From contig NZ_JAINUL010000001.1 in NCBI RefSeq assembly GCF_020639365.1, positions 8,054,615-8,118,614 of the forward strand: a DNA stretch of 64,000 nucleotides. Reading direction: 5' to 3'. Below, piece by piece: positions 1 through 9,075 of this stretch (position 1 is its first letter; every line of letters starts with the position of its first letter). Under the pieces are notes generated by a model, which saw nothing but the letters and a program-made list of their open reading frames with translations, was not told the origin of the DNA and made no database searches. Source of the stretch: Streptomyces flavotricini (GTDB lineage: Bacteria; Actinomycetota; Actinomycetes; Streptomycetales; Streptomycetaceae). The position numbers and the translations under genes were made by a program.

Positions 1-538
1 AGCCCTTGGTGGTGAGCATGCCCTTCTGCAGGGTCTCGAAGGAGCCGTTCCCCAGCTGCTCGGGCATCAGCCTCTGGCCGACGACGTGGTAGGTGAGGAT
101 CTTGGTGAGGGTGGCCTTGTCGGCGAGGACCTTGTCGAGGTCGGCCTTCGGGATCTTCGCGAAGGCGTCATTGGTCGGTGCGAACACCGTGATGTCCTTG
201 GCGTTGTTGAGGGTGTCCACGAGATCCGCCCGCTTGACCGCGGCGACCAGCGTGGACAGGGCGGGGTTGTTGGACGCGGCCGTGGCGACCGGGTCCTTGG
301 CCATGCCGTCGAAGGAGCCCGCGCCCTCCTTGGGGACGCCGGCACAGGCCGGCCCGAAGGGCTGGTCCGCCGTCGTCGCCTCGGCGGGGGTGCTCTCGCC
401 GGCCCTGGCCGGATCGCCGGCGGCTGCCGGGGCGGCCTTGGTGTTGTCCGACGGGTCGGAGCAGGCGGCCAGCGAGAAGGGCAGCAGGACGGCCGCGGCG
501 ACGGCGATCCCGGTACGGCGGATCTGCATGCTGTTCAT
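1..538 (-). CDS. Secreted fasciclin-domain lipoprotein-like protein (3' end outside window)
   Basis: The visible 179 residues begin MNSMQIRRTGIAVAAAVLLP, a lipoprotein signal ending LAAC, followed by an Ala/Pro/Thr-rich linker and a fasciclin (FAS1) domain recognised by the segments FAPTNDAFAKIP and LTYHVVGQRL. FAS1 domains mediate adhesion at the cell surface. An AAGGAG ribosome site lies just upstream of this start. It sits 84 bases downstream of the molybdoenzyme gene on the same strand and may share its transcript. The adjacent SigK-type sigma factor recalls mycobacteria, where sigK controls the FAS1 proteins MPT70/MPT83; that link is inference here. The C-terminus lies beyond base 1. Confidence 0.9.
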   Translation of the reverse strand, partial: MNSMQIRRTGIAVAAAVLLPFSLAACSDPSDNTKAAPAAAGDPARAGESTPAEATTADQPFGPACAGVPKEGAGSFDGMAKDPVATAASNNPALSTLVAAVKRADLVDTLNNAKDITVFAPTNDAFAKIPKADLDKVLADKATLTKILTYHVVGQRLMPEQLGNGSFETLQKGMLTTKG

Positions 539-622
539 GATGGTTCTCTCCTTGGTAGAGATGGTTCGCATCGATGGGTGGTTCATGCCGGACACGGCCC
601 GGGGGCTGCCGGTCCGGTGGTC

Positions 623-2209
623 TCAGGGGACGGTGACGAAGACGCTGTGCCAGCCGCTCGCACCGTCGGGGATCGTCCGCGTGCGGTCTTCGGTCTGCAC
701 CGCCCCGGTGCCGTCGCTGGCGCGGACGGTGAGGGTGTGTCCGCCGGGCGTGGCCCGCCAGCGGTAGGACCACTGGCGCCAGGTGTCGAGGGTGCTCTGG
801 GCGGCGAGGACCGCGTCCTGCCAGGGCCCGTCGTCGACACGGACCTCGACACGGCTGATGCCGCGGTGCTGTGCCCAGGCCACGCCGGCGATCACGACGG
901 TGCCGGCGGCGGGGCGGGCGAAGGGCTTCGGGGTGTCGATCCGGGACTGCGTCTTGATCGGCGCCCGGCGGGCCCACTTCCGCTTCACCCAGTACGGGTC
1001 GTAGGCGTCGAAGGTCGTCAGCTCGATCTCGGTGATCCACTTGCAGGCGGACACGTATCCGTACAGGCCCGGTACGAGCATCCGGACGGGATAGCCGTGC
1101 GCGAAGGGCAGCGGCTCGCCGTTCATGCCGACCGCCAGCATCGCGTCGCGCCCGTCCATCACGTCCTCGACGGGGGCTCCGAGGGTCATGCCGTCCACGG
1201 AGCGGGCCACCAGCTGGTCGGCCCCGCCGCCCTTCGAGGGAGGTTGGACACCGCATTCGGCGAGCAGGCCGGCGAGAGGGACACCGAGCCAGCGGGCGGT
1301 GCCGACGTAGGGCCCGCCCACCTCGTTGGACACGCACGTCAGGGTGATGTCGCGCTCGATCAGCGGTCGGGCCAGAAGCTGGGCGAGGGTGTACCCGCGG
1401 GGCCGGGTGACGCCCTTCCCCTGGATCCGCAGCCGCCAGGTCCCGGCGTCGACCTTCGGTACGACAAGAGCGGTGTCGACCCGGTAGAAGTCCCGGTTGG
1501 GCGTCGTGAAGGCACTGATCTCCGGGACCTTCAGCTGAGCTCCGGCCGGGACCGCGGGCGCCGGTGAGGCGGGGGCGGGCAGCGCGAGGCCGGCGCGGGA
1601 GGCCACGGCGCCCCGGCCGCGCCGCCCGGAAAGGGTCCGGCCGGCCACCCCGGCTCCGGCGGCGGACGCCGCGGTCACGGCCGCCACCGTGAGGAACCCC
1701 CGTCGGCTCCAGCCGCTCCCGGTGCCCGTGCCACCTGAAGTGGAGCCGACGGGGGCGGCTTTGCCGGCCAGGCCGTACAGGACGGCCGCGGCCGTGAGGG
1801 CGCCGACGACGGAGGGGAGGGCGTCACCGGCACCCGCGGAATCGGGCCTGCTCAGGGCCGCGGCCGCGCCGACTACCCCGAACACCAGGGCTCCGGCCGC
1901 CCCCGTACGCCGCAGCCGCAGCGACACGACTCCCAGGACGGCCGCGAACAGGGCCAGCACGAGCAGGATGCCGACCTGGAGGACGGTCTTGTCGTCCTCG
2001 CCGAACGTGCGGATCGCGAAGTCCTTCACCGCCGCGGGCGTCCGGTCGATGACCGCACCGCCGACCACCGTCACCGGCCCGGCGGCCGGCCGCAGGAGAC
2101 CGGCGGCCAGCTCGGCGACGGCCAGCGCGCTGAACCCGGCCAGAAGCCCGGCCAGCGCCCCACGGGCGGTGCGGAGGAAGGTGGTGCGGAAGCTGCTCAC
2201 ACCCGGCAT
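623..2209 (-). CDS. Membrane-anchored molybdopterin-dependent sulfite-oxidase-like oxidoreductase
   Basis: This 528-residue protein starts with about four hydrophobic segments (roughly residues 10-150), then a twin-arginine-like stretch SRRGFLTVAA near residue 170, then a soluble molybdopterin domain. The latter has the LTCVSNEVGG segment carrying the Mo-ligating Cys, the HGYPVRMLVPG segment, and a C-terminal Mo-co dimerisation (Ig-like) domain. Family members oxidise sulfite or reduce oxidised methionine outside the membrane; the substrate here is unknown. The start follows GTGGAGG. It is divergent from the sigma gene and upstream of the fasciclin gene on the same strand, so it is a plausible member of the SigK regulon. 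Confidence 0.9.
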   Translation of the reverse strand: MPGVSSFRTTFLRTARGALAGLLAGFSALAVAELAAGLLRPAAGPVTVVGGAVIDRTPAAVKDFAIRTFGEDDKTVLQVGILLVLALFAAVLGVVSLRLRRTGAAGALVFGVVGAAAALSRPDSAGAGDALPSVVGALTAAAVLYGLAGKAAPVGSTSGGTGTGSGWSRRGFLTVAAVTAASAAGAGVAGRTLSGRRGRGAVASRAGLALPAPASPAPAVPAGAQLKVPEISAFTTPNRDFYRVDTALVVPKVDAGTWRLRIQGKGVTRPRGYTLAQLLARPLIERDITLTCVSNEVGGPYVGTARWLGVPLAGLLAECGVQPPSKGGGADQLVARSVDGMTLGAPVEDVMDGRDAMLAVGMNGEPLPFAHGYPVRMLVPGLYGYVSACKWITEIELTTFDAYDPYWVKRKWARRAPIKTQSRIDTPKPFARPAAGTVVIAGVAWAQHRGISRVEVRVDDGPWQDAVLAAQSTLDTWRQWSYRWRATPGGHTLTVRASDGTGAVQTEDRTRTIPDGASGWHSVFVTVP

Positions 2210-2237
2210 TCGCCTCCACCCGACCGGTGGATTGGTC

Positions 2238-2257
2238 TGTCACCCGAACGAGTGACA
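2238..2257. promoter_or_regulatory. Inverted repeat TGTCAC-N8-GTGACA between divergent genes
   Basis: A perfect 6-base inverted repeat with an 8-base spacer lies 29 bases upstream of the molybdoenzyme start and about 180 bases upstream of the sigma-factor start. It could be an operator for a dimeric regulator acting on one or both divergent transcripts. The regulator is unknown. Confidence 0.35.
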
Positions 2258-2435
2258 GTCGCCTTCTCGCGGCCTCCAGGGCCTCTGCGCGTCTGCGACG
2301 GTGACGCCCCCGCCACCCCATCCGGACGCGCTTGCGCTACGAAGTACGGGTGAGAGGCACTCTGCACGGCTCTGCTGCCGGACCGCCCCGAGGCGGCTGC
2401 CCGGCAGGGCCCGACTTACGAAGGACTCCCATGCC

Positions 2436-3113
2436 ATGGACACCCCGCCCCCGGGAGGCCGGCCCCGGCCGCCCCTTCACCCGGCTGCCGCGGCCGGAGC
2501 CCGCCCTGTGAACCAGCCGCACCCGATGAACCAGCCCCATCCGACCGGTTCCTCCGGCCACACCCGCCCCGCCGACCTCGCCGCACTCATGCAGCAGGTG
2601 GAACGCGGTGACAAGCAGGCCTTCTCGGCCCTGTACGACGCTCTCGCACCCATGGTCTTCGGGATCGTGGTCAAGGTCGTGCGCGACCGTGCCCAGTCGG
2701 AAGAGGTGGCCCAAGAGGTCATGATCGACCTGTGGCGGCAGGCCGCCCGCTACCGGCCCGAGGCGGGCAGCGTGACCACCTGGGCCTCGACCATCGCCCA
2801 CCGGAGGGCGGTCGACCGGGTCCGCTCGGCACAGGCCGCCGCCGACCGCGAGCAGGCCCAGGCGGCCCGCGAGCACCACACGGCCTTCGACGAGGTGTCC
2901 GAGGAGGTCGAGACCCGCCTGGCGAGCGAACAAGTACGCCGCTGCCTGCGCGGCCTGACCGAACTGCAGCGCCAGGCCGTGACCCTGGCCTACTACGGGG
3001 GTCTGACCTACCGTGAAGTCGCCCAGACGCTTCGCACCCCGCTTCCGACCATCAAGACACGCATGCGCGACGGGCTGATCCGGCTTCGCGACTGCATGGG
3101 GGTGACCACGTGA
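2436..3113 (+). CDS. sigK: ECF sigma factor, SigK type
   Basis: A 225-residue sigma-70 family member. Region 2 shows MVFGIVVKVVRDRAQSEEVA and QEVMIDLWRQAARYRP; region 4 ends with LTYREVAQTLRTPLPTIKTR, a clear helix-turn-helix. I chose ATG 2436 because AAGGAC lies ten bases upstream, although the frame is open to 2301. The first 45 residues are Pro-rich with a doubled MNQPHP-like motif. The gene overlaps its anti-sigma gene by four bases (GTGA), which implies translational coupling and that the sigma factor is held at the membrane until a signal arrives. The symbol follows resemblance to mycobacterial SigK. Confidence 0.9.
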   Translation: MDTPPPGGRPRPPLHPAAAAGARPVNQPHPMNQPHPTGSSGHTRPADLAALMQQVERGDKQAFSALYDALAPMVFGIVVKVVRDRAQSEEVAQEVMIDLWRQAARYRPEAGSVTTWASTIAHRRAVDRVRSAQAAADREQAQAAREHHTAFDEVSEEVETRLASEQVRRCLRGLTELQRQAVTLAYYGGLTYREVAQTLRTPLPTIKTRMRDGLIRLRDCMGVTT

Positions 3114-3859
3114 ACCAGCACGCATCCGATGTCCACGGCCTGGCCGCGCCGTACGCGCTGGACGCCCTGGATCCCGCCGAGCGCGCGCAGTACGCCGCCC
3201 ACCTGGCCGCGTGCGAGGCCTGCCGGCAGGACGTGGCCGACTTCCGGGCCACCGCCGCGCGTCTGGCGGCCTCCGTGGCCCAGGCCGCGCCCGAGCTGAT
3301 GAAAGAGCGCACGCTGGCGGCCGTCGATCACGTACGACAGCTCCCGCCCCGGGTTCACGCAGCCGCCCCGGTCCCCTTGCGCGGCGTGCTGCGCCGCAAG
3401 GCGCTGCCGATGGCCTTGGCCGCGAGCCTCGCCGCGGCGGCCTCGTTCGCCGGCCTGGCCGCCTGGCAGCACCAGGAGAAGCAGCAGCTGGAGCAGCGGG
3501 CCCGGCAGAGCGAGCAGCGTTTGGACGCCGTCAGCGGTGTCCTGGCCGCGCCGGACGCCCGTACGGTCCACGGCCGGGCCGGCAACGGAGCCTTGACCTC
3601 GGTCGTCGCCTCCGACCTGCGGAACAGGGCGGTCTTCACCGCCACCGGCCTGCCCGCGCCGCCCGCGGGCAGGACGTACCAGCTGTGGCTCGACCACGAC
3701 GGGACCATGCGCCCGGCCGGGTTCATCCGCCAGGACGGCACCGTCCTGCTCGACGGAGACGCCGCCGGCGCGGCCGCCGTCGGCCTGACCCTCGAACCCG
3801 CCGGCGGTTCCCCGCAGCCCACCACCGCCCCCCTGCTCCTGATGGCCCTCCCCGCCTGA
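3110..3859 (+). CDS. rskA: Anti-sigma K factor, RskA type
   Basis: This 249-residue protein starts with a zinc-binding anti-sigma motif (HLAACEACRQD near residue 28). One membrane segment follows around residues 103-122 (ALPMALAASLAAAASFAGLA), then a C-terminal extracytoplasmic RskA domain with the characteristic LWLDHDGTMRPAGF stretch. It should bind the sigma factor at 2436-3113 inside the cell and release it after proteolysis. The GTG start overlaps the sigma stop codon. Confidence 0.92.
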   Translation: MNQHASDVHGLAAPYALDALDPAERAQYAAHLAACEACRQDVADFRATAARLAASVAQAAPELMKERTLAAVDHVRQLPPRVHAAAPVPLRGVLRRKALPMALAASLAAAASFAGLAAWQHQEKQQLEQRARQSEQRLDAVSGVLAAPDARTVHGRAGNGALTSVVASDLRNRAVFTATGLPAPPAGRTYQLWLDHDGTMRPAGFIRQDGTVLLDGDAAGAAAVGLTLEPAGGSPQPTTAPLLLMALPA

Positions 3860-3919
3860 AGCCACGGCCCCGGCGGACCCCGCGGTGTGGCGGTCCGGGC
3901 GGGGTCGTAGCCTGCGGTC

Positions 3920-4555
3920 ATGAGTACCTCGCCGTCTCCCGCTCCGTCCGAGGCCTTCGAGCTGCTGCTGGCCGGGAACCGCCGGTTCACCGCGGGCTCG
4001 TCCGAGCACCCGAATCAGGACGCCGCACGCCGTACCGAGACGGCGCCGGCCCAGCGTCCTTTCGCCGTGCTCTTCGGCTGCTCCGATTCACGGCTGGCCG
4101 CCGAGATCATCTTCGACCGCGGTCTGGGCGACCTGTTCGTCGTCCGCACCGCGGGCCACGTGGCGGGTCCGGAGGTCCTCGGCAGCATCGAGTACGCGGT
4201 GAGCGTGCTCGACTGCCCTCTGGTCGTCGTGCTGGGCCACGACACGTGCGGCGCGGTCGGAGCGGCGCGCGCCGCCCTGACCGACGGCGTCAGCGCCACC
4301 GGTTACGTACGCGACGTCATCGAACGCGTCACCCCCAGCGTGCTGGCCGCCCGCGCCGCGGGGCTCACCGACGAGAACGACATCATCGCCGAGCACATAC
4401 GGCACACCGTCGACCTCCTCCTGGACCGCTCCCGCGTCATCGCCGACCAGGTCACAGCGGGGCGCACCGCCGTCGTGGGCCTGTCCTACCGGCTGGCCGA
4501 CGGCAGCGCCCGCGTCGTCACCACCCACGGCCTTCCGGGCGAAGCGGCGGCCTGA
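3920..4555 (+). CDS. Beta-class carbonic anhydrase
   Basis: A 211-residue cytoplasmic enzyme that interconverts CO2 and bicarbonate. The zinc-binding signature is complete: CSDSR (Cys and Asp) near residue 54, and HDTCG (His and Cys) near residue 111, separated by the conserved VVRTAGHV and LGSIEYAV stretches. Length is typical of the class. It lies 60 bases after the anti-sigma gene but reads as a separate housekeeping-type gene. Confidence 0.93.
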   Translation: MSTSPSPAPSEAFELLLAGNRRFTAGSSEHPNQDAARRTETAPAQRPFAVLFGCSDSRLAAEIIFDRGLGDLFVVRTAGHVAGPEVLGSIEYAVSVLDCPLVVVLGHDTCGAVGAARAALTDGVSATGYVRDVIERVTPSVLAARAAGLTDENDIIAEHIRHTVDLLLDRSRVIADQVTAGRTAVVGLSYRLADGSARVVTTHGLPGEAAA

Positions 4556-4591
4556 CCGCCCGGTCACGTGCCGCGGGCCACGGTGACCGGG

Positions 4592-6046
4592 TCAGTCCCG
4601 GCCGCCGCCGCGGGCGTCCAGGGCGGTGATCACCGCTCCGCTGCGCAGTGTCGCCGTCAGGGCGGGCGGGGGAGCGGGGGCCGGGGGAGCCTGGGCGGTG
4701 AGCGTCCGGCCGGCCGTACGGGAGTGCAGTGACCCCGTGGCGGTGATCTCCGCCACCTCCCGGCTTCCCGCGGCCAGTTGGTAGCCCCGGCCGGACGGAG
4801 CCCGCCAGAGCGTCGCCGCGAGGACGTGCTGTCCGAACCGCCCGCAGGCTGCGGTCGACTCGGCATGTGCCACGGCCAGGGAGGCCCCTGTCGGCGGCCG
4901 GAGCCGGATCCGGACGTCGCCCCGGCCGTCCCAGTGGGTGGCGCGGGTGCAGGACCAGACGGCTCGCCCGGTGCTCTCGGGGAGTTCCGTGACGGCGAAG
5001 TCCCACAGGTTGACCGCCCGGACCGCGCGCCCGTCCACCTCACCCAGCGTGCAGGCCTCCTGGGCCCAGCGGGCCAGGGCGGCGGGCCCCGTCGCCTCGC
5101 GGGGCTGGCGGGCGGGCGGCACGTCGGCGCCCTCGGCGGGCGGGGTGTACGTCAGGTGGACGGGGAGCAGGCCACCGAGGTCGGCGAGGAGGAAGGCGTG
5201 CTTCTCCACGATCCGCGGCGAGGAGGCGACCTCGAGGACCGGGCGCGGTCCGCAGCCCTCGCTCCCGGCACCGCGCGTGGCGGCATCGCCCTCGCGCTGC
5301 CCCGCTGCCCCGTGCGGGAGGTCGGTGGTGACCGTCCCGTCGGAGCCGATCGGCAGGGGCCGGGCGGCGCCGGCGGGGGCGGTCAGGTCCCGGACCCCCG
5401 CGGTGGCGATCCACGGCGCGAGGAGCCGGCGGGCGGTGCCTGCGTCCCGGGTCAGGGTGACGGCTGCCGCCGTGGTGACGTTGGCGTCGTCGGTCCGGGC
5501 GATGTCGAGGCTGCGGCGGCCGCCCCGTTCGGTGTAGCGGACGATCCGGTCGGCGTCGAGAAAGACGACGACGAGGGTGCCCGGCCCGGGATCGCCCGCG
5601 AACAACAGCTGCGGCGGGTGCCCCGGCGGCTCCGCCGAGACTCCGGGCGCGACGGCGACGGCCGTTTGCGAAGTCGGCGCGGCCCAGGTGCCCAGTGCCC
5701 GGGTGAGGAGGGCCCGGTCCCCGGTGCGCGGACCGCGGGCCGGCCAGGCGGTGAAGTCGACGCGGCCGGTGTCGGACCAGGCCTGGGCGGGCACGCGGAC
5801 CAGGCGCGCGGGGTCGAGGGCCGCGCGGGCGGCGGGAGCTCCGGCGTACGGGGCGGGGAGCCCGGAGTCCGGCCCGCCGGCGGTGGCCCGGGTGAGCCCG
5901 GCGGCCAGCAGCAGGACGGCGGTCAGGCCCCAGGCGGCGCGGACGCGGGTGCGGCGCAGCAGCAGATCGGTGGGGCGGGTGTGGACGTCCGCCGGGTGTG
6001 AGATCGTTTCGCTGGCGGACCGCGGCCCCGTCCCGACCGAGAGCAC
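4592..6046 (-). CDS. Membrane-anchored protein of unknown function
   Basis: I do not recognise a family. A basic stretch LLLRRTRVRAAWG precedes a single membrane segment, then about 400 extracytoplasmic residues with several cysteines (SEGCGPRP, EACTLGEV, WSCTRATHW, AACGRFG). Topology suggests a cell-surface protein tethered by its N-terminus. The frame stays open to 6376, but upstream residues are low-complexity Gly/Ala/Pro. I place the start at a GTG near 6046 with low certainty and no strong ribosome site. It converges with the carbonic anhydrase gene. Confidence 0.7.
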   Translation of the reverse strand: MLSVGTGPRSASETISHPADVHTRPTDLLLRRTRVRAAWGLTAVLLLAAGLTRATAGGPDSGLPAPYAGAPAARAALDPARLVRVPAQAWSDTGRVDFTAWPARGPRTGDRALLTRALGTWAAPTSQTAVAVAPGVSAEPPGHPPQLLFAGDPGPGTLVVVFLDADRIVRYTERGGRRSLDIARTDDANVTTAAAVTLTRDAGTARRLLAPWIATAGVRDLTAPAGAARPLPIGSDGTVTTDLPHGAAGQREGDAATRGAGSEGCGPRPVLEVASSPRIVEKHAFLLADLGGLLPVHLTYTPPAEGADVPPARQPREATGPAALARWAQEACTLGEVDGRAVRAVNLWDFAVTELPESTGRAVWSCTRATHWDGRGDVRIRLRPPTGASLAVAHAESTAACGRFGQHVLAATLWRAPSGRGYQLAAGSREVAEITATGSLHSRTAGRTLTAQAPPAPAPPPALTATLRSGAVITALDARGGGRD

Positions 6047-6211
6047 GGCACTGCCGTCGGCGCGGGACCCCGTAGCGCCGCCGGGTCCTCCCGGCGAAAC
6101 CGGATCGGCCTCGGCGTCCGGTCCCGCCGATTCCGCGGCCCCCGGCGCCGCGCCGGCGGCCCCCGGCGCGGCTGAGGCGTCACCGGCTGGCAGCCCCAGC
6201 CCCAGCAGTGC

Positions 6212-6358
6212 ATGGCCACCGTGGCCGGCATCCCCGGGCCCAGGGCGGGCACCGGGGAGCGCTACGCCCTGGCAGGCTTCCGCCGCCTCCTCGCGGAGAA
6301 GGCGCAGCGCACACGGGAGCGCTCCGACTTCGCCGATGGCTGGCTGCCCCGCATCTAG
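6212..6358 (+). pseudogene. Possible 48-codon gene or 3' remnant of an unknown gene
   Basis: A short plus-strand frame with strongly G/C-ending codons encodes a charged helical peptide (ALAGFRRLLAEKAQRTRERS) ending WLPRI. It has no clear ribosome site and looks like the C-terminal end of a lost gene. It is antisense to the low-complexity upstream extension of the preceding membrane-protein frame; only one of the two is likely to be real. Confidence 0.3.
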
Positions 6359-6493
6359 CCGCGCCATCGGCGTCACTTCGGCTCGGCACGCAGCAGCATT
6401 TCCTCCGGTGTGGAGGGTGTTTCAGGGGGAGGGATCCCATGCCTCGGGGCCTGCGCCGCGCCATTCCACGAAGTCGGGGTCGGTGACGGGCGG

Positions 6494-6550
6494 GTCTACC
6501 CGGCGATCGTGCGGTTGTGGGAGAACGCCTGGGCCGAGTTCGTACCCTTA
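6494..6550 (+). pseudogene. IS256-family transposase fragment (internal)
   Basis: About 18 codons read YPAIVRLWENAWAEFVP, a segment typical of the C-terminal half of mutator-type (IS256) transposases. No flanking transposase sequence remains on either side. A second plus-strand fragment at 14925 begins at nearly the same motif (HAWAEFVPF) and continues to the C-terminus, so the two may derive from one element. Confidence 0.6.
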
Positions 6551-7813
6551 CGGTCCGGGTGGGGTGGCGGTCTGATCGTCGTTCAGGCGGGCTCGCCACT
6601 CGCTGACGTGTTCATCGGGTAGGGAGGCCAGGCGGGCGATCTCGGCGTCACTGCGTCCGTCGGACCAGGCCAGGATCCGTGTCACGGTGCGGTTTCGTCC
6701 GGCGCGGAAGTCCTTGAGCAAGTTCTCAAGGCGTTCGACTTCCTCGCCTTCGAAGAGGAGTTGCCGGTCGACGCCGGCGCGTTCCTCGGCACGCAGGTGT
6801 CGGAGGTAGGTGTTGAGTCCGGTCAGGACGAGCCCGTGTTCGCGCGCGGTGTTTTGGAATCTGTCGTTCAGGTCGGTCAGCACGCAGTCGGGGACGTCGG
6901 CGAGTGTGGCTCCGGGGGGTCTGGCCGCTTCCCAGGTGCTTTTGCCGGTCTCTGTGGTCTCCAGCCAGGTGCGGGCGTCTGTCGGGGTGCGGGCGCCGGA
7001 TGCCTGTGCGCGGTAGGCGTACAGGGCGGCCCGGTGGCCGTAGAAGGTGAAACCGTCCTCGATGTGCCTCTCGGCGGTGCGGCAGGTTCTGCCCGGCACT
7101 CCCCCGTAGCCTGTGGCGGGGTGGTAGTCGGCGTAGGCGTCGAGTTCGGCGTCGGCGGCCACGGCCCAGGAAGGGTCGCAGAGCTCGGGGTTGGCGGCGA
7201 GGAAGGCGCCGACCTCCACGCGCCAGGCGGGGGTCGGTGTCGTGCGCAGCCTGGGCCAGTGGAGTGCGCCGGAGGGGTCGAGGGTGTGGGTCGCGGTGTG
7301 TTCGATGTCGTCCCAGGCGGTGGCGGCCTCGGCTGACCATTCGAGTTCGCCGTCCGGTCCGATGCGGTGGATCGAGTCGACGAGGCGCTGCACGGCGGGG
7401 AGTATGCGCTGTGCGAGGGTGTGGAGCTCTTCGGCGGTGAAGAAGCGCCAGGTACAGCCTTGCTGTGGGTCGTGGGTGAGGTGGCTGAGGAGTTGGACCA
7501 TGGTTGCGGGGGCAGGGATGGTGCCGTCGCCGAGTGCCCTGCGGGGGAGTCCGGGGAGTTGGCCGGTGAGGTTGTCCCCGGCGGCGCGCCAGTTGGTGTC
7601 GCCGAACCAGACGGCGCCGTCGTGGGGGTCGATGGCCAGCCACTGCTGGTATCGCGTTCCGGGGCCGTAGCGCTGTTCCTGCTGTTCGGCGTGCTCGTCG
7701 TGCCATACGTACTCGGCTGGTGGCGGGTCCAGCTCTGCGGCGATGAAGGCGTCCTCGGGGCGGTAGCCGGTGAGGATGCGGGCCGTTCCTGGCGCGCTGT
7801 CGGCTGCGGTCAT
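6548..7813 (-). CDS. Hypothetical protein, 421 residues
   Basis: No family recognised. The protein is soluble, acidic and Trp-rich, with no signal peptide or membrane segment. The last 80 residues are helical and charged; the end (SDAEIARLASLPDEHVSEWR) resembles a small helix-turn-helix. The ATG start at 7813 follows an AGGAAACCCCTC stretch. The 3' end touches the IS256 fragment, so its final residues (DDQTATPPGP) may come from the junction. Confidence 0.7.
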   Translation of the reverse strand: MTAADSAPGTARILTGYRPEDAFIAAELDPPPAEYVWHDEHAEQQEQRYGPGTRYQQWLAIDPHDGAVWFGDTNWRAAGDNLTGQLPGLPRRALGDGTIPAPATMVQLLSHLTHDPQQGCTWRFFTAEELHTLAQRILPAVQRLVDSIHRIGPDGELEWSAEAATAWDDIEHTATHTLDPSGALHWPRLRTTPTPAWRVEVGAFLAANPELCDPSWAVAADAELDAYADYHPATGYGGVPGRTCRTAERHIEDGFTFYGHRAALYAYRAQASGARTPTDARTWLETTETGKSTWEAARPPGATLADVPDCVLTDLNDRFQNTAREHGLVLTGLNTYLRHLRAEERAGVDRQLLFEGEEVERLENLLKDFRAGRNRTVTRILAWSDGRSDAEIARLASLPDEHVSEWRARLNDDQTATPPGP

Positions 7814-7892
7814 GAGGGGTTTCCTCTCGGTGGAACGTCAACCGGGGCCAACGTAGTCCGCTCGCCACATAGTAGTTCAACTTTCAGCCACT

Positions 7893-7911
7893 GCGTCCGA
7901 TAGTCGGACGC
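7893..7911. promoter_or_regulatory. Perfect 8-base inverted repeat (GCGTCCGA-TAG-TCGGACGC)
   Basis: Lies about 80 bases upstream of the 421-residue protein start in an unusually AT-rich patch (7850-7890). A half-site recurs near 8013. This is compatible with an operator for the downstream gene or with a short hairpin; the sequence does not decide between them. Confidence 0.35.
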
Positions 7912-8025
7912 GCTGGGAACGCTGGCCTCGCGGAATGGTCTACGCGCGTGCAAGCGGCGCCAAGTTGGCTGCAATTCACGTGGCCTCCATGGCCTGTTCA
8001 CCTCTGGCTGCGGCGTCCGATCGGC

Positions 8026-8072
8026 CTGCGGGAAGGGGGACGGGGAGCAGCGTTGCGATCCCCTTCCCGCAG
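8026..8072 (-). terminator. Terminator hairpin downstream of the LysR gene
   Basis: Arms 8026-8038 (CTGCGGGAAGGGG) and 8060-8072 are perfectly complementary over 13 bases around a 21-base loop, about 80 bases beyond the LysR stop codon. There is no U-tract, as is usual in Streptomyces. The rest of 7814-8151 holds no gene that I can support. Confidence 0.6.
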
Positions 8073-8151
8073 CCGGCGCCCTTCCGGGCTGGGGGGTGGA
8101 TGCGTGGTGAGGCGGCGGGCCGGCCGCCTATGGCTGCGGGCGCCGTGCGCG

Positions 8152-9075
8152 TCAGGAGAGTGCGGCCCGCGCTTGGTCGGCGAGCATCTGCTCGAGGTCC
8201 AGGACGGCGCGTGGGGTGTGCCGGGTGTCGATGCGGACGGCATAGATGAAACGGGTCAGGCGGGGTGCGGCCAGGGGGCGGGCGACGATCTCGGGGCTGG
8301 TGCGGGGCAGGGCGAGCTGTGGCATGAGGGCCACGCACATGCCCGCGGCCACGAAGCCGAGCACGGTGTTGAAGTCGTCCCCCTCGTACTGCAGGCGGGC
8401 CTGGAAGCCGGGCGTCCGCGCCATCTGGGAGAGCAGTTCCAGGCGCAGTGCGGCCTCCGGGGCGGCGATCCACGTCTCGGAGGCGAGGCTGGCCAGGTCG
8501 ATCACCTCCCTGTCGGCCAGGCGGTGGTCGGCCGGGACGACGGCCACCACCGGGTCCCGGGCGACCAGGGTCCGGCGCAGCATCCGGGGCGGAGGCATGG
8601 GGATGAAGTCGTAGTCATAGCTGAGGGCCAGGTCCATGTCGCCGCGCTTGAGCCGGCTGTAGCCGGCTTCGGGTTCGAGTTGGCAGAGGCTGACCTGGAC
8701 GTGGGGGTAGGCGGCGTGAAGCCGGGCCAGCGCCTGGGGAACGATGCCGGTGGCGGCCGAGGCGAAGGCGCCGAGGCGGATCCGTGCGGCGGTGCCGGCG
8801 CGCATGGCGTCCAGTTCGGCCGATGCCGCCACCAGGGCGCTGCGGACGCCCTGTTCGGCGTCGAGGAGGACTTCGCCGGCCGGTGTGGCGCGCACGGGGC
8901 GGCGCTCGAGCACCCGAAGACCGGCGCGGCGTTCGAGTTCGGCGATCTGCTGGGAAACGGCGGGCGAGCTGTAGCCGAGTTCGCGTGCGGCGGCGCTGAA
9001 GGAGCCGTGCCGCACCACGGCTTCGAGGGTGGCGAGCAGGCGGGGGTCGAGTCCGTGCACGGAGTTAAGGCTCAC
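8152..9075 (-). CDS. LysR-family transcriptional regulator
   Basis: The 307-residue protein has an N-terminal winged helix (TLEAVVRHGSFSAAARELGY, then SSPAVSQQIAELERRAG) and a LysR substrate-binding domain (ARIRLGAFASAATGIVPQAL onward). GTG 9075 gives full length but has no clear ribosome site, so translation may be leaderless. It is divergent from the amidotransferase pseudogene at 9315, its likely original target. The AT-rich intergenic region around 9080-9115 probably holds both promoters. Confidence 0.9.
   Translation of the reverse strand: MSLNSVHGLDPRLLATLEAVVRHGSFSAAARELGYSSPAVSQQIAELERRAGLRVLERRPVRATPAGEVLLDAEQGVRSALVAASAELDAMRAGTAARIRLGAFASAATGIVPQALARLHAAYPHVQVSLCQLEPEAGYSRLKRGDMDLALSYDYDFIPMPPPRMLRRTLVARDPVVAVVPADHRLADREVIDLASLASETWIAAPEAALRLELLSQMARTPGFQARLQYEGDDFNTVLGFVAAGMCVALMPQLALPRTSPEIVARPLAAPRLTRFIYAVRIDTRHTPRAVLDLEQMLADQARAALS

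Noticed and set aside
93..1567. Long plus-strand open frames opposite the fasciclin and molybdoenzyme genes
   Set aside because: They are antisense shadows in high-GC DNA with no family resemblance, Gly/Val/Arg-rich composition and no ribosome sites.
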